Numbered from the stretch's first letter, positions 16,128 through 24,847 are shown. The stretch is 64,000 bases of DNA from Halobacillus litoralis (GCF_009856445.1 NZ_WMFA01000001.1:992001-1056000); one strand, 5' to 3'. The notes: a model not told the origin generated them from the letters alone. A program made the numbers and translations.

Positions 16128-17075
16128 ATGAGTATAGAGAAAATAAGAAAAGCGAAGGAAACGATAGGCCGGGTGATCCTCGGTAAAGATGAGGTTCTGG
16201 AACTATTGTTTGTCTCTATTATTGCAGATGGACACGCACTTCTCGAAAGTGTACCTGGATCTGGGAAAACGAAGTTAGCTAAAAGTTTCGCTAAAGTGAT
16301 GGATGGGCGATTTTCAAGGATCCAATTCACGCCGGATGTCCTCCCGAGTGATGTCACAGGCATCAAATTTTTCAATCCTAAAACACAAGAATTCGAACTG
16401 CGAGAAGGTCCGGTAATGACGAATGTTCTACTCGCAGATGAGATTAACCGAGCGACTCCGAAGACTCAGTCCAGTTTGCTTGAGGTCATGGAGGAAAAGC
16501 AGACGACGGTGGATGGAGAAACGTTAAAAATTGCCCCACCACTTTTTGTTATTGCCACTCAGAACCCTGTGGAAGGAAACCATGGGACTTTTCCTCTCCC
16601 AGAGGCCCAATTGGATCGATTTTTATTCAAAATTGATATGGGATACCCGGCGCAGCAAGAAGAAAAAAACATATTAAGAACCTATCAAAAAGATGAACCG
16701 TTCGAAACACTCACGCCGCAAATCACCTTAGGAGAAATTTTACAACTCCGTGAACAAGCAAAAGATATCTCTATTGCTGAAGATACTCTGAATTACCTTT
16801 TGGATCTTGTACGTTTGACACGTGAAAATGAGAATATTGATTTAGGGGTCAGTACGAGGGGAGCTCTCGCTTTCATGAGAGCGAGTCAGGCCCGGGCGTT
16901 ACTGTTAGGGAATCATTTTGTCCGCCCCGAAGATGTGAAATTCTTGGCCCCTTATGTATTAGAGCACCGTGTTGTTCTCTCCATGGAGGGAGCTATCCGA
17001 AAAACTAAAAGCCAGGTGGTCCGGGAAGTGATCCAGGAGGTCCCTGTTCCGGTAGAAGAAGGTTCGGTCCAGTGA
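16128..17075 (+). CDS. MoxR-family AAA+ ATPase
   Basis: A 315-residue MoxR ATPase. Walker A SVPGSGKT, Walker B VLLADEINRATPKTQSSLLEVMEE, sensor 1 ATQNPVEGNHGTFPLPEAQLDRF, and the lid domain with STRGALAFMRASQARALL. MoxR proteins act as chaperones that assemble or activate partner complexes and are almost always next to a DUF58 gene, as here. It opens a three-gene operon with overlapping reading frames (its stop overlaps the GTG of the next gene). B. subtilis YeaC is the likely counterpart. Confidence 0.94.
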   Translation: MSIEKIRKAKETIGRVILGKDEVLELLFVSIIADGHALLESVPGSGKTKLAKSFAKVMDGRFSRIQFTPDVLPSDVTGIKFFNPKTQEFELREGPVMTNVLLADEINRATPKTQSSLLEVMEEKQTTVDGETLKIAPPLFVIATQNPVEGNHGTFPLPEAQLDRFLFKIDMGYPAQQEEKNILRTYQKDEPFETLTPQITLGEILQLREQAKDISIAEDTLNYLLDLVRLTRENENIDLGVSTRGALAFMRASQARALLLGNHFVRPEDVKFLAPYVLEHRVVLSMEGAIRKTKSQVVREVIQEVPVPVEEGSVQ

Positions 17076-18295
17076 TTGATTGGGAAAAGCGACTAGGATT
17101 GGGAAGACGGTTTTATGATGGTGTCTGGGCAGCGGTAATCCTCACCGGATTGGTGGGCTTCATCATCAATCAGCCGATTTTTTATTTCCCTACAGGGCTT
17201 CTCATTATATTTATACTTGGGAGTAAGATCTTCGACCGTTACAGTGGTTCGAATTTTGAGCTGCACAACGTTAAACATTCCGTTCGGTTGTTTCCGGGAG
17301 ATGAGGCAGAATGGGAGATCCATGTGAACAATTATTCAAAGATTCCTATGTTAAACGGAACGTTGTCCTTTGAAACAGGAAAAATGGTAAGTAGTAGAGG
17401 GGGAAGGATGAATGAATTGAATCATACCTATTCTTATAAATTACCCTTTTCCTTAATGAGTGGTGGAGAGTCCATCATTCAGATTCCAATGAGAGCTGAA
17501 ACACGCGGGGTCACTAAGGCAAGGAATATCTCGTTCCGATTTCCCCACTTACTGAATTTCACTCCTATCAAAATGTGGTATAAAAAAACGCATCGCACCG
17601 AGTTTATCGTTTATCCATCACCGGAAGTTGTCCACGGTGTCAACGAATATATTCATCCTTCTATTGGGGAACAACGTGCAAATTTTTCTCCCTATGAAGA
17701 TGTTCTTACCCCTGTTGGAACACGTGATTATGAACAAGGAGATCCCTTTCATAAAATTCACTGGAAAGCGAGTGCGAAAACACAAACTTTGAAGACGAAA
17801 GTTTTGGAGCGTCAGGTGGATGCGAGTTGGACGATCATCGTCAACGTAGTTGAACAAACGAGACTGGGCAATGAACACTTGTCTACCCGCCTTGAGTCAT
17901 TATTATCCTACGCGTGCTACTTGTGCTATACAGCTACAGAGCGAGGTTACCCCTATGAAATGTTTATTAACATGCGCAAACCTCAAAGGCATCCTTATTT
18001 TTATCAAGAAAAAGGGGAGGGCAACGTTCATTTACGTCAATCCCTGGAAATGTTGGCACGGATTGATAAAGAACAACGGCTCCTGCCCATGGACCAATTT
18101 TTCCATTGGTTCGGGCCGCGTGGCTTAAGTAGTAAAGTTGTTCTCATAGTGGGAGAAATCCCCGATGGAGCCATAGATCAGTTAAAAGACTGGAAATCTA
18201 AAGGCACTGAAGTACTTCAAGTACAGATGCATGGATCGTCGGCCTATTTACGCCCTGCATTACAAGGAAGGGGGCTTGAATATGGTAGAAGGTAA
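17072..18295 (+). CDS. DUF58 domain protein with two N-terminal membrane helices
   Basis: A 407-residue protein starting at GTG 17072 within the TGA of moxR. Two N-terminal hydrophobic segments (about residues 17-50) anchor it. DUF58 core is unmistakable at GTRDYEQGDPFHKIHWKASAKTQTLKTKVLERQ, followed by a von Willebrand A-like region. It resembles B. subtilis YeaD. It is presumed to work with the MoxR ATPase in a cell-envelope process; the precise role is unproven. It overlaps the next gene by 14 bp, indicating translational coupling. Confidence 0.92.
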   Translation: MIDWEKRLGLGRRFYDGVWAAVILTGLVGFIINQPIFYFPTGLLIIFILGSKIFDRYSGSNFELHNVKHSVRLFPGDEAEWEIHVNNYSKIPMLNGTLSFETGKMVSSRGGRMNELNHTYSYKLPFSLMSGGESIIQIPMRAETRGVTKARNISFRFPHLLNFTPIKMWYKKTHRTEFIVYPSPEVVHGVNEYIHPSIGEQRANFSPYEDVLTPVGTRDYEQGDPFHKIHWKASAKTQTLKTKVLERQVDASWTIIVNVVEQTRLGNEHLSTRLESLLSYACYLCYTATERGYPYEMFINMRKPQRHPYFYQEKGEGNVHLRQSLEMLARIDKEQRLLPMDQFFHWFGPRGLSSKVVLIVGEIPDGAIDQLKDWKSKGTEVLQVQMHGSSAYLRPALQGRGLEYGRR

Positions 18296-19502
18296 AAGGA
18301 ATATCATTTTTGTATATCAGACTTTTGGGGAATCCATGCTTTTCTTCGTGCTACTTTTTCCTTTGATTCAGTGGACGTCTGTATCTCTCTCCTATATTCT
18401 TTATTGCATCTATGTGATCGTTAGCATCGTTCTGTTTTTTCTTATTAGAAAGTGGACGCCAGGCTTTTCCCCTTATCTTATTAGTATAACTGCAATTGTA
18501 GCCATTGCTTATTTGGGGGGAGCAAGTTTATTACTAGGTTTCATTGTCGGATCATTTCTAGCTTGGAGGTATTACCGTCACGAAACTGATCCTGGTTTGA
18601 ATCATGAACTCTCATTAATTTTGTACACGTCGATTCTTACTTTTATTATGATTTTTTTCTTCCGGTCCTGGGACCTTGTCTACGCGTTGATTACCTTATA
18701 TGTTGTCACGTGGGTAGGGTATGCTTTTTCCCACTATTACAACGTAGACAAAAGGGAGAGAAAAGGAGCGGGGAAAAGTCTCTTTGTCCTCTTCCTCTCA
18801 TTAATCTCCGGTACCTCCGTTGTACTGCTTCTTTTTCCCTTTCTACGATCATGGATGGGAGCGCTTTGGAGTGGAATCTCGTACACCTTTCTTGTAGGGG
18901 TCAACGGGATTTTGACACTCCTTGCCAAAATAGGTCTTGATGTTTCCAAGATAGAGCCTAGGGAGGAAGGTTCTCTGCCGGAAATCGAGACTTCTTCTCA
19001 AGAAAGGCAGGAAGACCTCCAGCGAATGAATGACAGCAACCAAGAAACGATTCAAAAAGTAGCTGGTGCTATTGAAACAGGATCCATTGTCCTGATTGTT
19101 GTTGCCCTTCTAATAGCCATTGTCATCTTTTTCTTCTTAAGAAAAAGGGCGGCTATGGATATGGAAACGAGCTCTGATGCTCTCAACTATCAGTATTATG
19201 CGCATAAGGAAGGAGATAAAAAGAAAACTTTCTCTTCCTTTCCTTTTCATAGATCCCGGACAGAAGGATGGGTAAGAAAGCAGTTTCGCATATTTGAACA
19301 TTTTGCTGAACGAAATGGATATGGCAGATATTCAAACGAATCCCTGGAGGACTGGTTTCATAGAATTGGGCTTGAGATAGAGTCTACGGTTCTTTATCAA
19401 AAAGTGCGGTATGGCGGTCAATCGTTAACGGGCGATGAAAAAGAGCAATTTGAGCTTGAGTTGAAAGAACTAAGACAAAAAATCATTGAGAAAAAGCAAT
19501 GA
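18282..19502 (+). CDS. membrane protein with C-terminal DUF4129-like domain
   Basis: A 406-residue protein. About five to six N-terminal helices (residues 8-190) are followed by an extracellular or linker part (EPREEGSLPEIETSSQERQ), another transmembrane helix (IVLIVVALLIAIVIFFFL), and a cytoplasmic DUF4129-type tail (FRIFEHFAERNGYGRYSNESLEDWFHRIG). In the comparable B. subtilis operon the third gene (yebA) also encodes a transglutaminase-like domain; no such catalytic Cys-His-Asp region is visible here. Start at 18282 has AAGGAAGGGGG upstream. Confidence 0.78.
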   Translation: MVEGKRNIIFVYQTFGESMLFFVLLFPLIQWTSVSLSYILYCIYVIVSIVLFFLIRKWTPGFSPYLISITAIVAIAYLGGASLLLGFIVGSFLAWRYYRHETDPGLNHELSLILYTSILTFIMIFFFRSWDLVYALITLYVVTWVGYAFSHYYNVDKRERKGAGKSLFVLFLSLISGTSVVLLLFPFLRSWMGALWSGISYTFLVGVNGILTLLAKIGLDVSKIEPREEGSLPEIETSSQERQEDLQRMNDSNQETIQKVAGAIETGSIVLIVVALLIAIVIFFFLRKRAAMDMETSSDALNYQYYAHKEGDKKKTFSSFPFHRSRTEGWVRKQFRIFEHFAERNGYGRYSNESLEDWFHRIGLEIESTVLYQKVRYGGQSLTGDEKEQFELELKELRQKIIEKKQ

Positions 19503-19589
19503 CCTTCAGGAAATGAGTTTAAGCACTTCTTTTTCAGGAAACATACAGTATAGATTCGATTTACAATTCTTGAAAGGAGTCGCTGTTTT

Positions 19590-20396
19590 ATGGACTTAAA
19601 TAAAGAAATAAAGAAACTAGAGGCAGTACATTTAGAAAAACCACAAAAAGTATTTACGATGTATCTAAACACCGACCCTTCCGACCCTGATCAACAAGGG
19701 GGAGAATGGAAGATCCATTTGAAAAACGGTTTGAATAATTTTGAATCCTATCTTCAGAAGGATGGAGATTCTGACGAAAAGAGAAACTATTGGGCAGTAA
19801 AAGAAAAAGTTGAGCAATTCATAGAAGAAAATGAACAAAACTTTGCTAAAAGTGTTGTTTTATTCGCTACCGGTGATGAAACGGTATGGTTTGCTGAACG
19901 TTTCCAAATGCCTGTAAAAACAGAATTTTACTGGGAAGAAACCCCTGTCCTGGATCAACTGAAAGAGATGCAGAACAAGTTTCCTAAAACAGGAATCGTT
20001 CTAACCCAGAAAAACCAAATCAAATTGATTGATGCACAACTTGGGTCGTTGAATGATACACAATTGTTTGAACTTGATCTGGATACGGAAGATTGGAGAC
20101 AGCACCAAGGTCCACACCGTGCTCAGCCTTCCATGGGATCTGGTGGAGCCAAAACTTCCAAGAGAGATCAATTCCAAGAGCGTTTCGAAGCCAACCGTTA
20201 TCGTTGGTACAAGAGTGTAGCTCCTAAGATTGATAAACTAGCTAAAGATTACGGTTGGGAGCGCTTCTATCTTGTGGGTGATAAAGAGGAGCTGAAAGAC
20301 CTGCAGGACCATATGAATAAAGAAGCGGAAGAAATGATTAACAAAAACCTTCTAGACCATGAAGAGATGCATGTTCTTGAAGAAGTTGTACAATAG
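19590..20396 (+). CDS. VLRF1-type, eRF1-like release-factor family protein
   Basis: A 268-residue cytoplasmic protein with the layout of the bacterial/archaeal eRF1-like (VLRF1, baeRF) family: N-terminal beta region (KVFTMYLNTDPSDPDQQGGEW), a middle segment KTGIVLTQKNQIKLIDAQLG, and the glycine-rich loop GSGGAKTSKRDQFQERFEANRYRWYKSVAPKID. Related proteins are thought to act on stalled or damaged ribosome complexes. Whether this one releases peptidyl-tRNA is unknown; the classical GGQ is not present as such. Ribosome site AAAGGAGTCGC. It stands alone between the MoxR operon and the ABM-cobalamin operon. Confidence 0.78.
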   Translation: MDLNKEIKKLEAVHLEKPQKVFTMYLNTDPSDPDQQGGEWKIHLKNGLNNFESYLQKDGDSDEKRNYWAVKEKVEQFIEENEQNFAKSVVLFATGDETVWFAERFQMPVKTEFYWEETPVLDQLKEMQNKFPKTGIVLTQKNQIKLIDAQLGSLNDTQLFELDLDTEDWRQHQGPHRAQPSMGSGGAKTSKRDQFQERFEANRYRWYKSVAPKIDKLAKDYGWERFYLVGDKEELKDLQDHMNKEAEEMINKNLLDHEEMHVLEEVVQ

Positions 20397-20409
20397 CATG
20401 AGAAAGAAG

Positions 20410-20440
20410 GGTGCTGGTTTAAGACCGGCACCTTTTTTAT
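20410..20440 (+). terminator. terminator of the VLRF1-type gene
   Basis: GGTGCTGGT and ACCGGCACC form a 9-bp stem with one wobble, followed by TTTTTT. Confidence 0.87.
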
Positions 20441-20606
20441 GTCTCCGGCTTCACTGCTTAGAGCTTTCTTATGAGACGGGGTCTCTTACGGTGTACCTAT
20501 CCCTTATCTCTCTTCATATCCAAGGAGAATCTTAACATTATACATATAAGAAATAGGTATGATAAAATATTATTTAATGAAAATAAATCAGATTGGGGAA
20601 TGACAC

Positions 20607-20912
20607 ATGTTCGTCGTAGATTCTATGGTGAAGGTACCAGATCATAAAGCAGATGATTTAATTGATATATATAGAAAACGATCCCGTCTTGTAGACCAGG
20701 CGGATGGTTTTATTTCCTTTCAATTGCTGCAGAACGACAGGAAACCTGGTGAACTGACGGTGCACTTGGAATGGGAGTCTAAAGAAGCTTATCTCAAATG
20801 GGCTCGCAGTGAGCAGTTCAAGAAAATCCATGAATTAGAGAAGCAATATCCCGATCAGGAACTTCAAGGGATCGTGCCGAAGGTATCTAAATATGAGGTG
20901 GTCGCCACGTGA
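20607..20912 (+). CDS. ABM-domain protein (heme-degrading-monooxygenase-like fold)
   Basis: A 101-residue protein with the antibiotic-biosynthesis-monooxygenase alpha-beta ferredoxin fold: FVVDSMVKVPDHKADDLIDIYRKRSRLVDQADGFISFQLLQ, then HLEWESKEAYLKWARSEQFKKIHE. The fold is shared with IsdG/HmoA/HmoB heme oxygenases, but the heme-ligand residues cannot be assigned here. Its TGA overlaps the GTG start of the next gene, so it heads a translationally coupled four-gene operon leading to cobalamin-binding and STAS proteins. Its role in that operon is unknown. Confidence 0.78.
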   Translation: MFVVDSMVKVPDHKADDLIDIYRKRSRLVDQADGFISFQLLQNDRKPGELTVHLEWESKEAYLKWARSEQFKKIHELEKQYPDQELQGIVPKVSKYEVVAT

Positions 20913-21277
20913 ATAAGTCTGAGCAGAGTCGCTTGGTTCAATTAGTAGCAGATGAAATTTATGAGGCTTACCCATACCTTTGGGAAAAATTCGGTCAGAA
21001 CGGAAGAGATCGAACCGAAGAAGATAACTTCCATCATTTAGATCATTTACAAGCGGCCTATGAGATGGATAGTGTCGATTTTTTTATGGATTACACGAAA
21101 TGGCTGAATACGGTGCTTACATCAAGGGAAGTACCTACTTCACTGATTATTGATAATTATGAACGGCTCGTGCGCCTTCTTAAAAACATGGAAGTTGTGG
21201 ACGAGGACGAAAAACAGTGTTATATCAAATATTTGGACGAGGCTTTACAACATTTGCATACACTTTCAAAGAGGTGA
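20909..21277 (+). CDS. helical protein preceding the cobalamin-binding gene
   Basis: A 122-residue, all-alpha soluble protein starting at GTG 20909 inside the previous stop. Notable features are EEDNFHHLDHLQAAYEM (histidine-rich) and FFMDYTKWLNTVLTSREVPTSLIIDNYERL. I do not recognise a named family. The size and helical pattern resemble the N-terminal sensor modules of stressosome proteins or B12-associated helical bundles. It is separated by only 5 bp from the cobalamin-binding gene, which suggests the two products interact. Confidence 0.6.
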   Translation: MNKSEQSRLVQLVADEIYEAYPYLWEKFGQNGRDRTEEDNFHHLDHLQAAYEMDSVDFFMDYTKWLNTVLTSREVPTSLIIDNYERLVRLLKNMEVVDEDEKQCYIKYLDEALQHLHTLSKR

Positions 21278-21282
21278 ATACT

Positions 21283-21942
21283 TTGGACGTGCAACACGAA
21301 ATTTTAGCTCATTATTTCCTTCAAGGAGATGAACAAGGGGCAGAAGATTATATAAAAACTTTATTAGAAAAGCATCCGAGGGCTTATTTGTATGAAGATA
21401 TTATTACTCCCGCCATGTATTATGTTGGAGAACTGTGGGAGAGAAATGAAATATCCGTTGCGGACGAACATCTGGCTACAGCCATTTGCGACTTCGTGCT
21501 CTCGAAAATCGACTCGGAAAGTGGTCCTGTAAGTAGAAGACACCAAAAGAACTTCAAAGCTATGTTATTCGGTGTAGAAGAAGAACAGCATTATATAGGT
21601 TTGAAAATGGTGGCAGATACGTTTAAAGACCATGGGTGGAGAGTGCGTTATCTGGGACCGGACCTCCCTTTGGACCACTCTTTCACTCAAATAGAAAGGT
21701 ACCGGCCTGATGTCATCGGGATATCAGCGGCATTGCCTTATCGCTTAAAAACAATCAAGAGGTTGTTGGAACGTTTTTCTCAATTAGAATGGAATCCGCT
21801 GATTATGATTGGCGGCAGAATAGTAAAAAAATACGACTTGAAAGAATTTGAATCTGAACAAGTGATGGTGGTTAAGGATCTGGATCATCTGAAACGTTGG
21901 TTCAATGAAGGAAGGGAAGAAACGATCAATGAAACGAGTTGA
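21283..21942 (+). CDS. cobalamin-binding domain protein
   Basis: A 219-residue protein. The helical cap (EILAHYFLQGDEQGAEDYIKTLL, then YEDIITPAMYYVGELWERNEISVADEHLAT) is the methionine-synthase-type B12-binding-2 domain. The Rossmann domain follows, with EQHYIGLKMVADTF matching D-x-H-x-x-G (Asp replaced by Glu, cobalt-ligating His retained), PDVIGISAALPYRL, and IMIGGR. No effector domain is fused. A TTG start at 21283 is favoured by GAGGTG 6 nt upstream; the frame itself extends to 21217. The stop lies 14 bp inside the STAS gene. Similar domains are light or redox sensors in CarH-type regulators. Confidence 0.88.
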   Translation: MDVQHEILAHYFLQGDEQGAEDYIKTLLEKHPRAYLYEDIITPAMYYVGELWERNEISVADEHLATAICDFVLSKIDSESGPVSRRHQKNFKAMLFGVEEEQHYIGLKMVADTFKDHGWRVRYLGPDLPLDHSFTQIERYRPDVIGISAALPYRLKTIKRLLERFSQLEWNPLIMIGGRIVKKYDLKEFESEQVMVVKDLDHLKRWFNEGREETINETS

Positions 21943-22693
21943 ACGCAGCTTTCCTTTGCCACACGTCATAATCAATAAAAATTTTAAAGTTGAATCCATA
22001 TCGGATGAAGCTGTTGAGATGTTCGGCGAAGTGGACAACCTTTTAGATGTTATGGATGAAGGGAGCCTGTCTAAGATTAAAAAATGGGTCACCCCTGATG
22101 TTCATAAACTCTCAATAGAAATCGCAATTAAACCTTCAGGTGAAGGGCAGAATCCAATCACATGCGATATGCATGTGAAGTGGAAAAATGATTTGTATGC
22201 AGAAGTGTTGATCATTCCAAAAGATGAACAGCTATCAAAAGTGACTAAAACCATGGATCAATTGCGGTCCCGGTTGAACGATACTAACTTTCAGCTGCTT
22301 GAAGAAAAAGAGAAATTGGAAGATGCGATCCAGCATGGAAACCGACTTTCCGCTCCGTTTATCCGCTTAACAGAAGAAACCGCATTAATTCCGCTCTTTG
22401 GCCATATTACAGCTGATAAAATGTACACAGTTGAAGAGCCATTGCTGCAAGCTACCCAACACGGGGATATTGAGAGAATTCTTTTTGATTTTACGGCAGT
22501 AGGCCAAATCGACGGGGATGGAGCTCAATTATTGAAAAACTTAATGACATCTTTATGTTATATGGGTTCTGAAGTCATTATCACCGGGGTTCGCCCGGAG
22601 CAGGTGAAACGTATCCAGTCGATTCATTTTTCATCAGAAATTACGTTTATGAACTCTCTGCATCAGGCTTTAAAAAAATATTGCAATGACTAG
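21929..22693 (+). CDS. STAS-domain protein, RsbR-like stressosome paralogue
   Basis: A 254-residue protein. An N-terminal PAS-like part (PHVIINKNFKVESISDEAVEMFG) leads to a helical linker (MDQLRSRLNDTNFQLLEEKEKLEDAI) and a C-terminal STAS domain (APFIRLTEETALIPLFGHI through LFDFTAVGQIDGDGAQLL, then GVRPEQVKRIQ). By eye against RsbRA from memory, the two RsbT-phosphorylated threonines are replaced by Gly (in QIDGDGA) and Arg (in PEQVKRIQ). Start ATG at 21929 overlaps the cobalamin-binding gene. Together they suggest a cobalamin-fed input to a stressosome-like complex. Confidence 0.82.
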   Translation: MKRVERSFPLPHVIINKNFKVESISDEAVEMFGEVDNLLDVMDEGSLSKIKKWVTPDVHKLSIEIAIKPSGEGQNPITCDMHVKWKNDLYAEVLIIPKDEQLSKVTKTMDQLRSRLNDTNFQLLEEKEKLEDAIQHGNRLSAPFIRLTEETALIPLFGHITADKMYTVEEPLLQATQHGDIERILFDFTAVGQIDGDGAQLLKNLMTSLCYMGSEVIITGVRPEQVKRIQSIHFSSEITFMNSLHQALKKYCND

Positions 22694-22697
22694 AATG

Positions 22698-22730
22698 ACC
22701 CGCTCCTATATATAGGAAGCGGGTTTTTAT
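22698..22730 (+). terminator. terminator of the ABM-cobalamin-STAS operon
   Basis: ACCCGCT...CTATATATAG...AGCGGGT hairpin followed by TTTTT, directly after the STAS gene. Confidence 0.85.
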
Positions 22731-22826
22731 ATGTGCAAAGATCATTCTTTCATAAAAAAACGTTAAAGAATGAATCTTTTGTGGAATAGTTTACCAAGAG
22801 CTAAGTTTGAGAAAGGTTGTGAAATT

Positions 22827-23033
22827 ATGGAAATGACATTAGAAGTAAATGGAATGACGTGTAATCACTGCGAGCAATCCGTAAAGGGCGCTCTTCAAGA
22901 ATTGGAAGGGGTACATGGTGTAGAAGTTGATCTGGACAGCGGGAATGTAAACATCACGTACGATGAAGCTTTTGTAAGTAAGAAAATGATGAAAGAAGCC
23001 GTAGAGGCTCAAGGGTATGAACCTGTAGGATAA
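22827..23033 (+). CDS. copZ: copper chaperone CopZ
   Basis: A 68-residue heavy-metal-associated (HMA) domain with the MTCNHC copper site near residue 12 and the usual ferredoxin-like beta-alpha-beta pattern. CopZ carries Cu(I) in the cytoplasm, normally to the CopA exporter. The frame opens at 22770, but start at 22827 fits the family and is preceded by AAGGTTGTG. No copA or csoR is adjacent, so this copy is solitary. Confidence 0.93.
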   Translation: MEMTLEVNGMTCNHCEQSVKGALQELEGVHGVEVDLDSGNVNITYDEAFVSKKMMKEAVEAQGYEPVG

Positions 23034-23035
23034 AC

Positions 23036-23068
23036 AAAAAGAAGCCCGGAAACGGGCTTCTTTTTTAG
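23036..23068. terminator. bidirectional terminator between copZ and the coat gene
   Basis: AAAAAGAAGCCCG and CGGGCTTCTTTTTT form a perfect stem with an A run and a T run, between convergent genes. Confidence 0.9.
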
Positions 23069-23086
23069 CTCTGTGATCGTTAAAAA

Positions 23087-23416
23087 TTATTGGACATTGT
23101 AAGGCAATTGGGTCTTATAACCTGTGAATTGTTGATACGTCTGATCGATTTTCTGCTTCTCTGCCTGTTCAAGTGCATACCACCCATTTTTAAACATGAG
23201 ATTGTATAAGTTGCGTTGGCAGTCCTGGGTTTCCTTGAAAATCGTAGCAAGATCCTGATAAAGGTTTTGATTGCTAGCTTCGTTTAAGGCGATGTTATAA
23301 GAAGCGGTCATATACTTTTCAGTTGTCAGCTGATCATTAACAAAATCTCTCTCATTCATTTGTGGAGTTTTAGGAACATTTGTTTCAGGGTTCTGTATCT
23401 TTTGAGTCTGATTCAT
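23087..23416 (-). CDS. spore coat protein, CotF-like
   Basis: A 109-residue protein with a helical coat-F domain: NERDFVNDQLTTEKYMTASYNIALNEASNQNLYQDLATIFKETQDCQRNLYNLMFKNGWYAL. The region before it is a Pro/Thr-rich N-terminus. Coat-F proteins lie in the spore coat or are stored under it. B. subtilis has a homologue (YusN) at the same place beside yusM, supporting orthology. It follows the next coat-like gene by 11 bp in one minus-strand operon. AGGAGGTATATC precedes ATG. Confidence 0.87.
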   Translation of the reverse strand: MNQTQKIQNPETNVPKTPQMNERDFVNDQLTTEKYMTASYNIALNEASNQNLYQDLATIFKETQDCQRNLYNLMFKNGWYALEQAEKQKIDQTYQQFTGYKTQLPYNVQ

Positions 23417-23427
23417 GATATACCTCC

Positions 23428-23685
23428 TCAGTTGGTTGTTTGGGATTGAGAATTCAAATGATTAAGCAGCTTATCATAGTGGCGCTGGTGCATTTGGCCA
23501 GCCTCTTCTAAAGCGGCCTGTATTTCTGGTGTTTGACAATTTTGTGCAAAGAAATGAGCTTTTTTACAGGCATTCAAATTCCAGGACAGCATGTCAGCTA
23601 GATAAAGCTGATCTTTTGTACTCACGATATTAGGTACTTGAGACATGGGCTGGGACTGCTGCATGGATTGATTTTGTTGTTGCAT
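23428..23685 (-). CDS. small spore-coat-like protein
   Basis: An 85-residue protein beginning MQQQNQSMQQSQPMSQVP, a Gln-rich tail, then a helical unit STKDQLYLADMLSWNLNACKKAHFFAQNC and EAGQMHQRHYDKLLNHLN. It resembles half of a coat-F-type four-helix (ferritin-like) bundle. An upstream ATG (23709) would add MKKEGGNV, but that sequence encodes the ribosome site AGGAGGAAACGTG, so 23685 is the start. Cotranscribed with the CotF-like gene. Confidence 0.8.
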   Translation of the reverse strand: MQQQNQSMQQSQPMSQVPNIVSTKDQLYLADMLSWNLNACKKAHFFAQNCQTPEIQAALEEAGQMHQRHYDKLLNHLNSQSQTTN

Positions 23686-23926
23686 CACGTTTCCTCCTTC
23701 TTTTTTCATTTTTTATTATGACCTTCATCGCCATTTCTATAAGAAAAATCATTACAGTAGCCACTAGTAGTCATAACTTGTGGAAAAAGGTGGGGGTTTG
23801 TCGAAGGAAACATAATTTTTACCCATTCCATCTAATAAATGATAAAATAGTAGTATGTTAACGATTACATGACAGAAAAATCAGAACGGATTTTGTAAAC
23901 GGGAACAAGGTTTAGGGGGTTGGAGA

Positions 23927-24844
23927 ATGGAACGTATACTCAGAAACTTTTTTCTTTTTTTATCAAAAAACCGCTTTTTTACCAAGTTGGCAAAGAAATA
24001 TGGACTTCGCTTTGGGGCAGGGAAGTTTGTAGCGGGAGAAACTGTACCGGATGCGGTTAAAACAATCAAAGAATTGAACGAAAAGGGGATGGCTGTAACC
24101 ATTGACCATCTAGGGGAATTTATTGATAGTGAATCCGAAGCACGGGAAGCAGCGGAAGGCTGTATAAAAGCAATCGAGGCAATTGCCGACCATCAGTTGG
24201 ATTCACAGCTTTCTTTAAAATTAACTTCTATGGGTCTTGATATATCGGAAGACCTTGTGATGGAGAATATGCGCAGGATTCTGGATGTCGCTGAAGAAAA
24301 AGATGTGTTTGTTACCATAGACATGGAGGATTATGAAAGATGTGAAAAGACACTTGAAATCTTCAAAAAGCTGCGAGAGGATTATGAGCATATAGGAACC
24401 GTATTACAGTCATATTTATACCGAACCGTTGATGATATAAAAGAACTCGACAAATACCATCCGAATCTACGACTAGTTAAAGGCGCTTATAAAGAGTCAC
24501 CGAAAGTCGCTTTTCCCGAGAAGAAAGACGTAGATGAGAATTTGAAGAAGATCATCCGGATTCATTTGCTGAACGGGAACTACACAGCTGTGGCCAGTCA
24601 TGATGATCGAATGATCGAATACACGAAATCGCTTGTAGAAGAAAAGGATATCTCAAAAGAACAATTTGAATTTCAAATGCTCTATGGAATCAGAGTGGAA
24701 AGACAGGAAGAGTTAGTAAAAGAAGGGTATAAAATGCGAGTGTATGTTCCTTATGGAAATGACTGGTATGGGTATTTTATGAGAAGGCTCGCTGAGAGAC
24801 CGGCGAACGTCGCCTTTGTACTAAAAGGTGTATTTGGAAAGTAA
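23927..24844 (+). CDS. proline dehydrogenase
   Basis: A 305-residue FAD enzyme oxidising proline to pyrroline-5-carboxylate. Signature segments are RLVKGAYKE (flavin/proline site), LYGIRVERQEELVKEGYKMRVYVPYG, and the C-terminal YFMRRLAERPANV with the double-arginine substrate clamp. In B. subtilis the homologue YusM lies beside fadN-fadA-fadE just as here, and a second copy (PutB) elsewhere does proline catabolism. Proline is a compatible solute in halophiles, so the enzyme may serve solute recycling. Ribosome site GGGGGTTGGAGA. Hairpin terminator follows. Confidence 0.93.
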   Translation: MERILRNFFLFLSKNRFFTKLAKKYGLRFGAGKFVAGETVPDAVKTIKELNEKGMAVTIDHLGEFIDSESEAREAAEGCIKAIEAIADHQLDSQLSLKLTSMGLDISEDLVMENMRRILDVAEEKDVFVTIDMEDYERCEKTLEIFKKLREDYEHIGTVLQSYLYRTVDDIKELDKYHPNLRLVKGAYKESPKVAFPEKKDVDENLKKIIRIHLLNGNYTAVASHDDRMIEYTKSLVEEKDISKEQFEFQMLYGIRVERQEELVKEGYKMRVYVPYGNDWYGYFMRRLAERPANVAFVLKGVFGK

Positions 24845-24847
24845 TTC

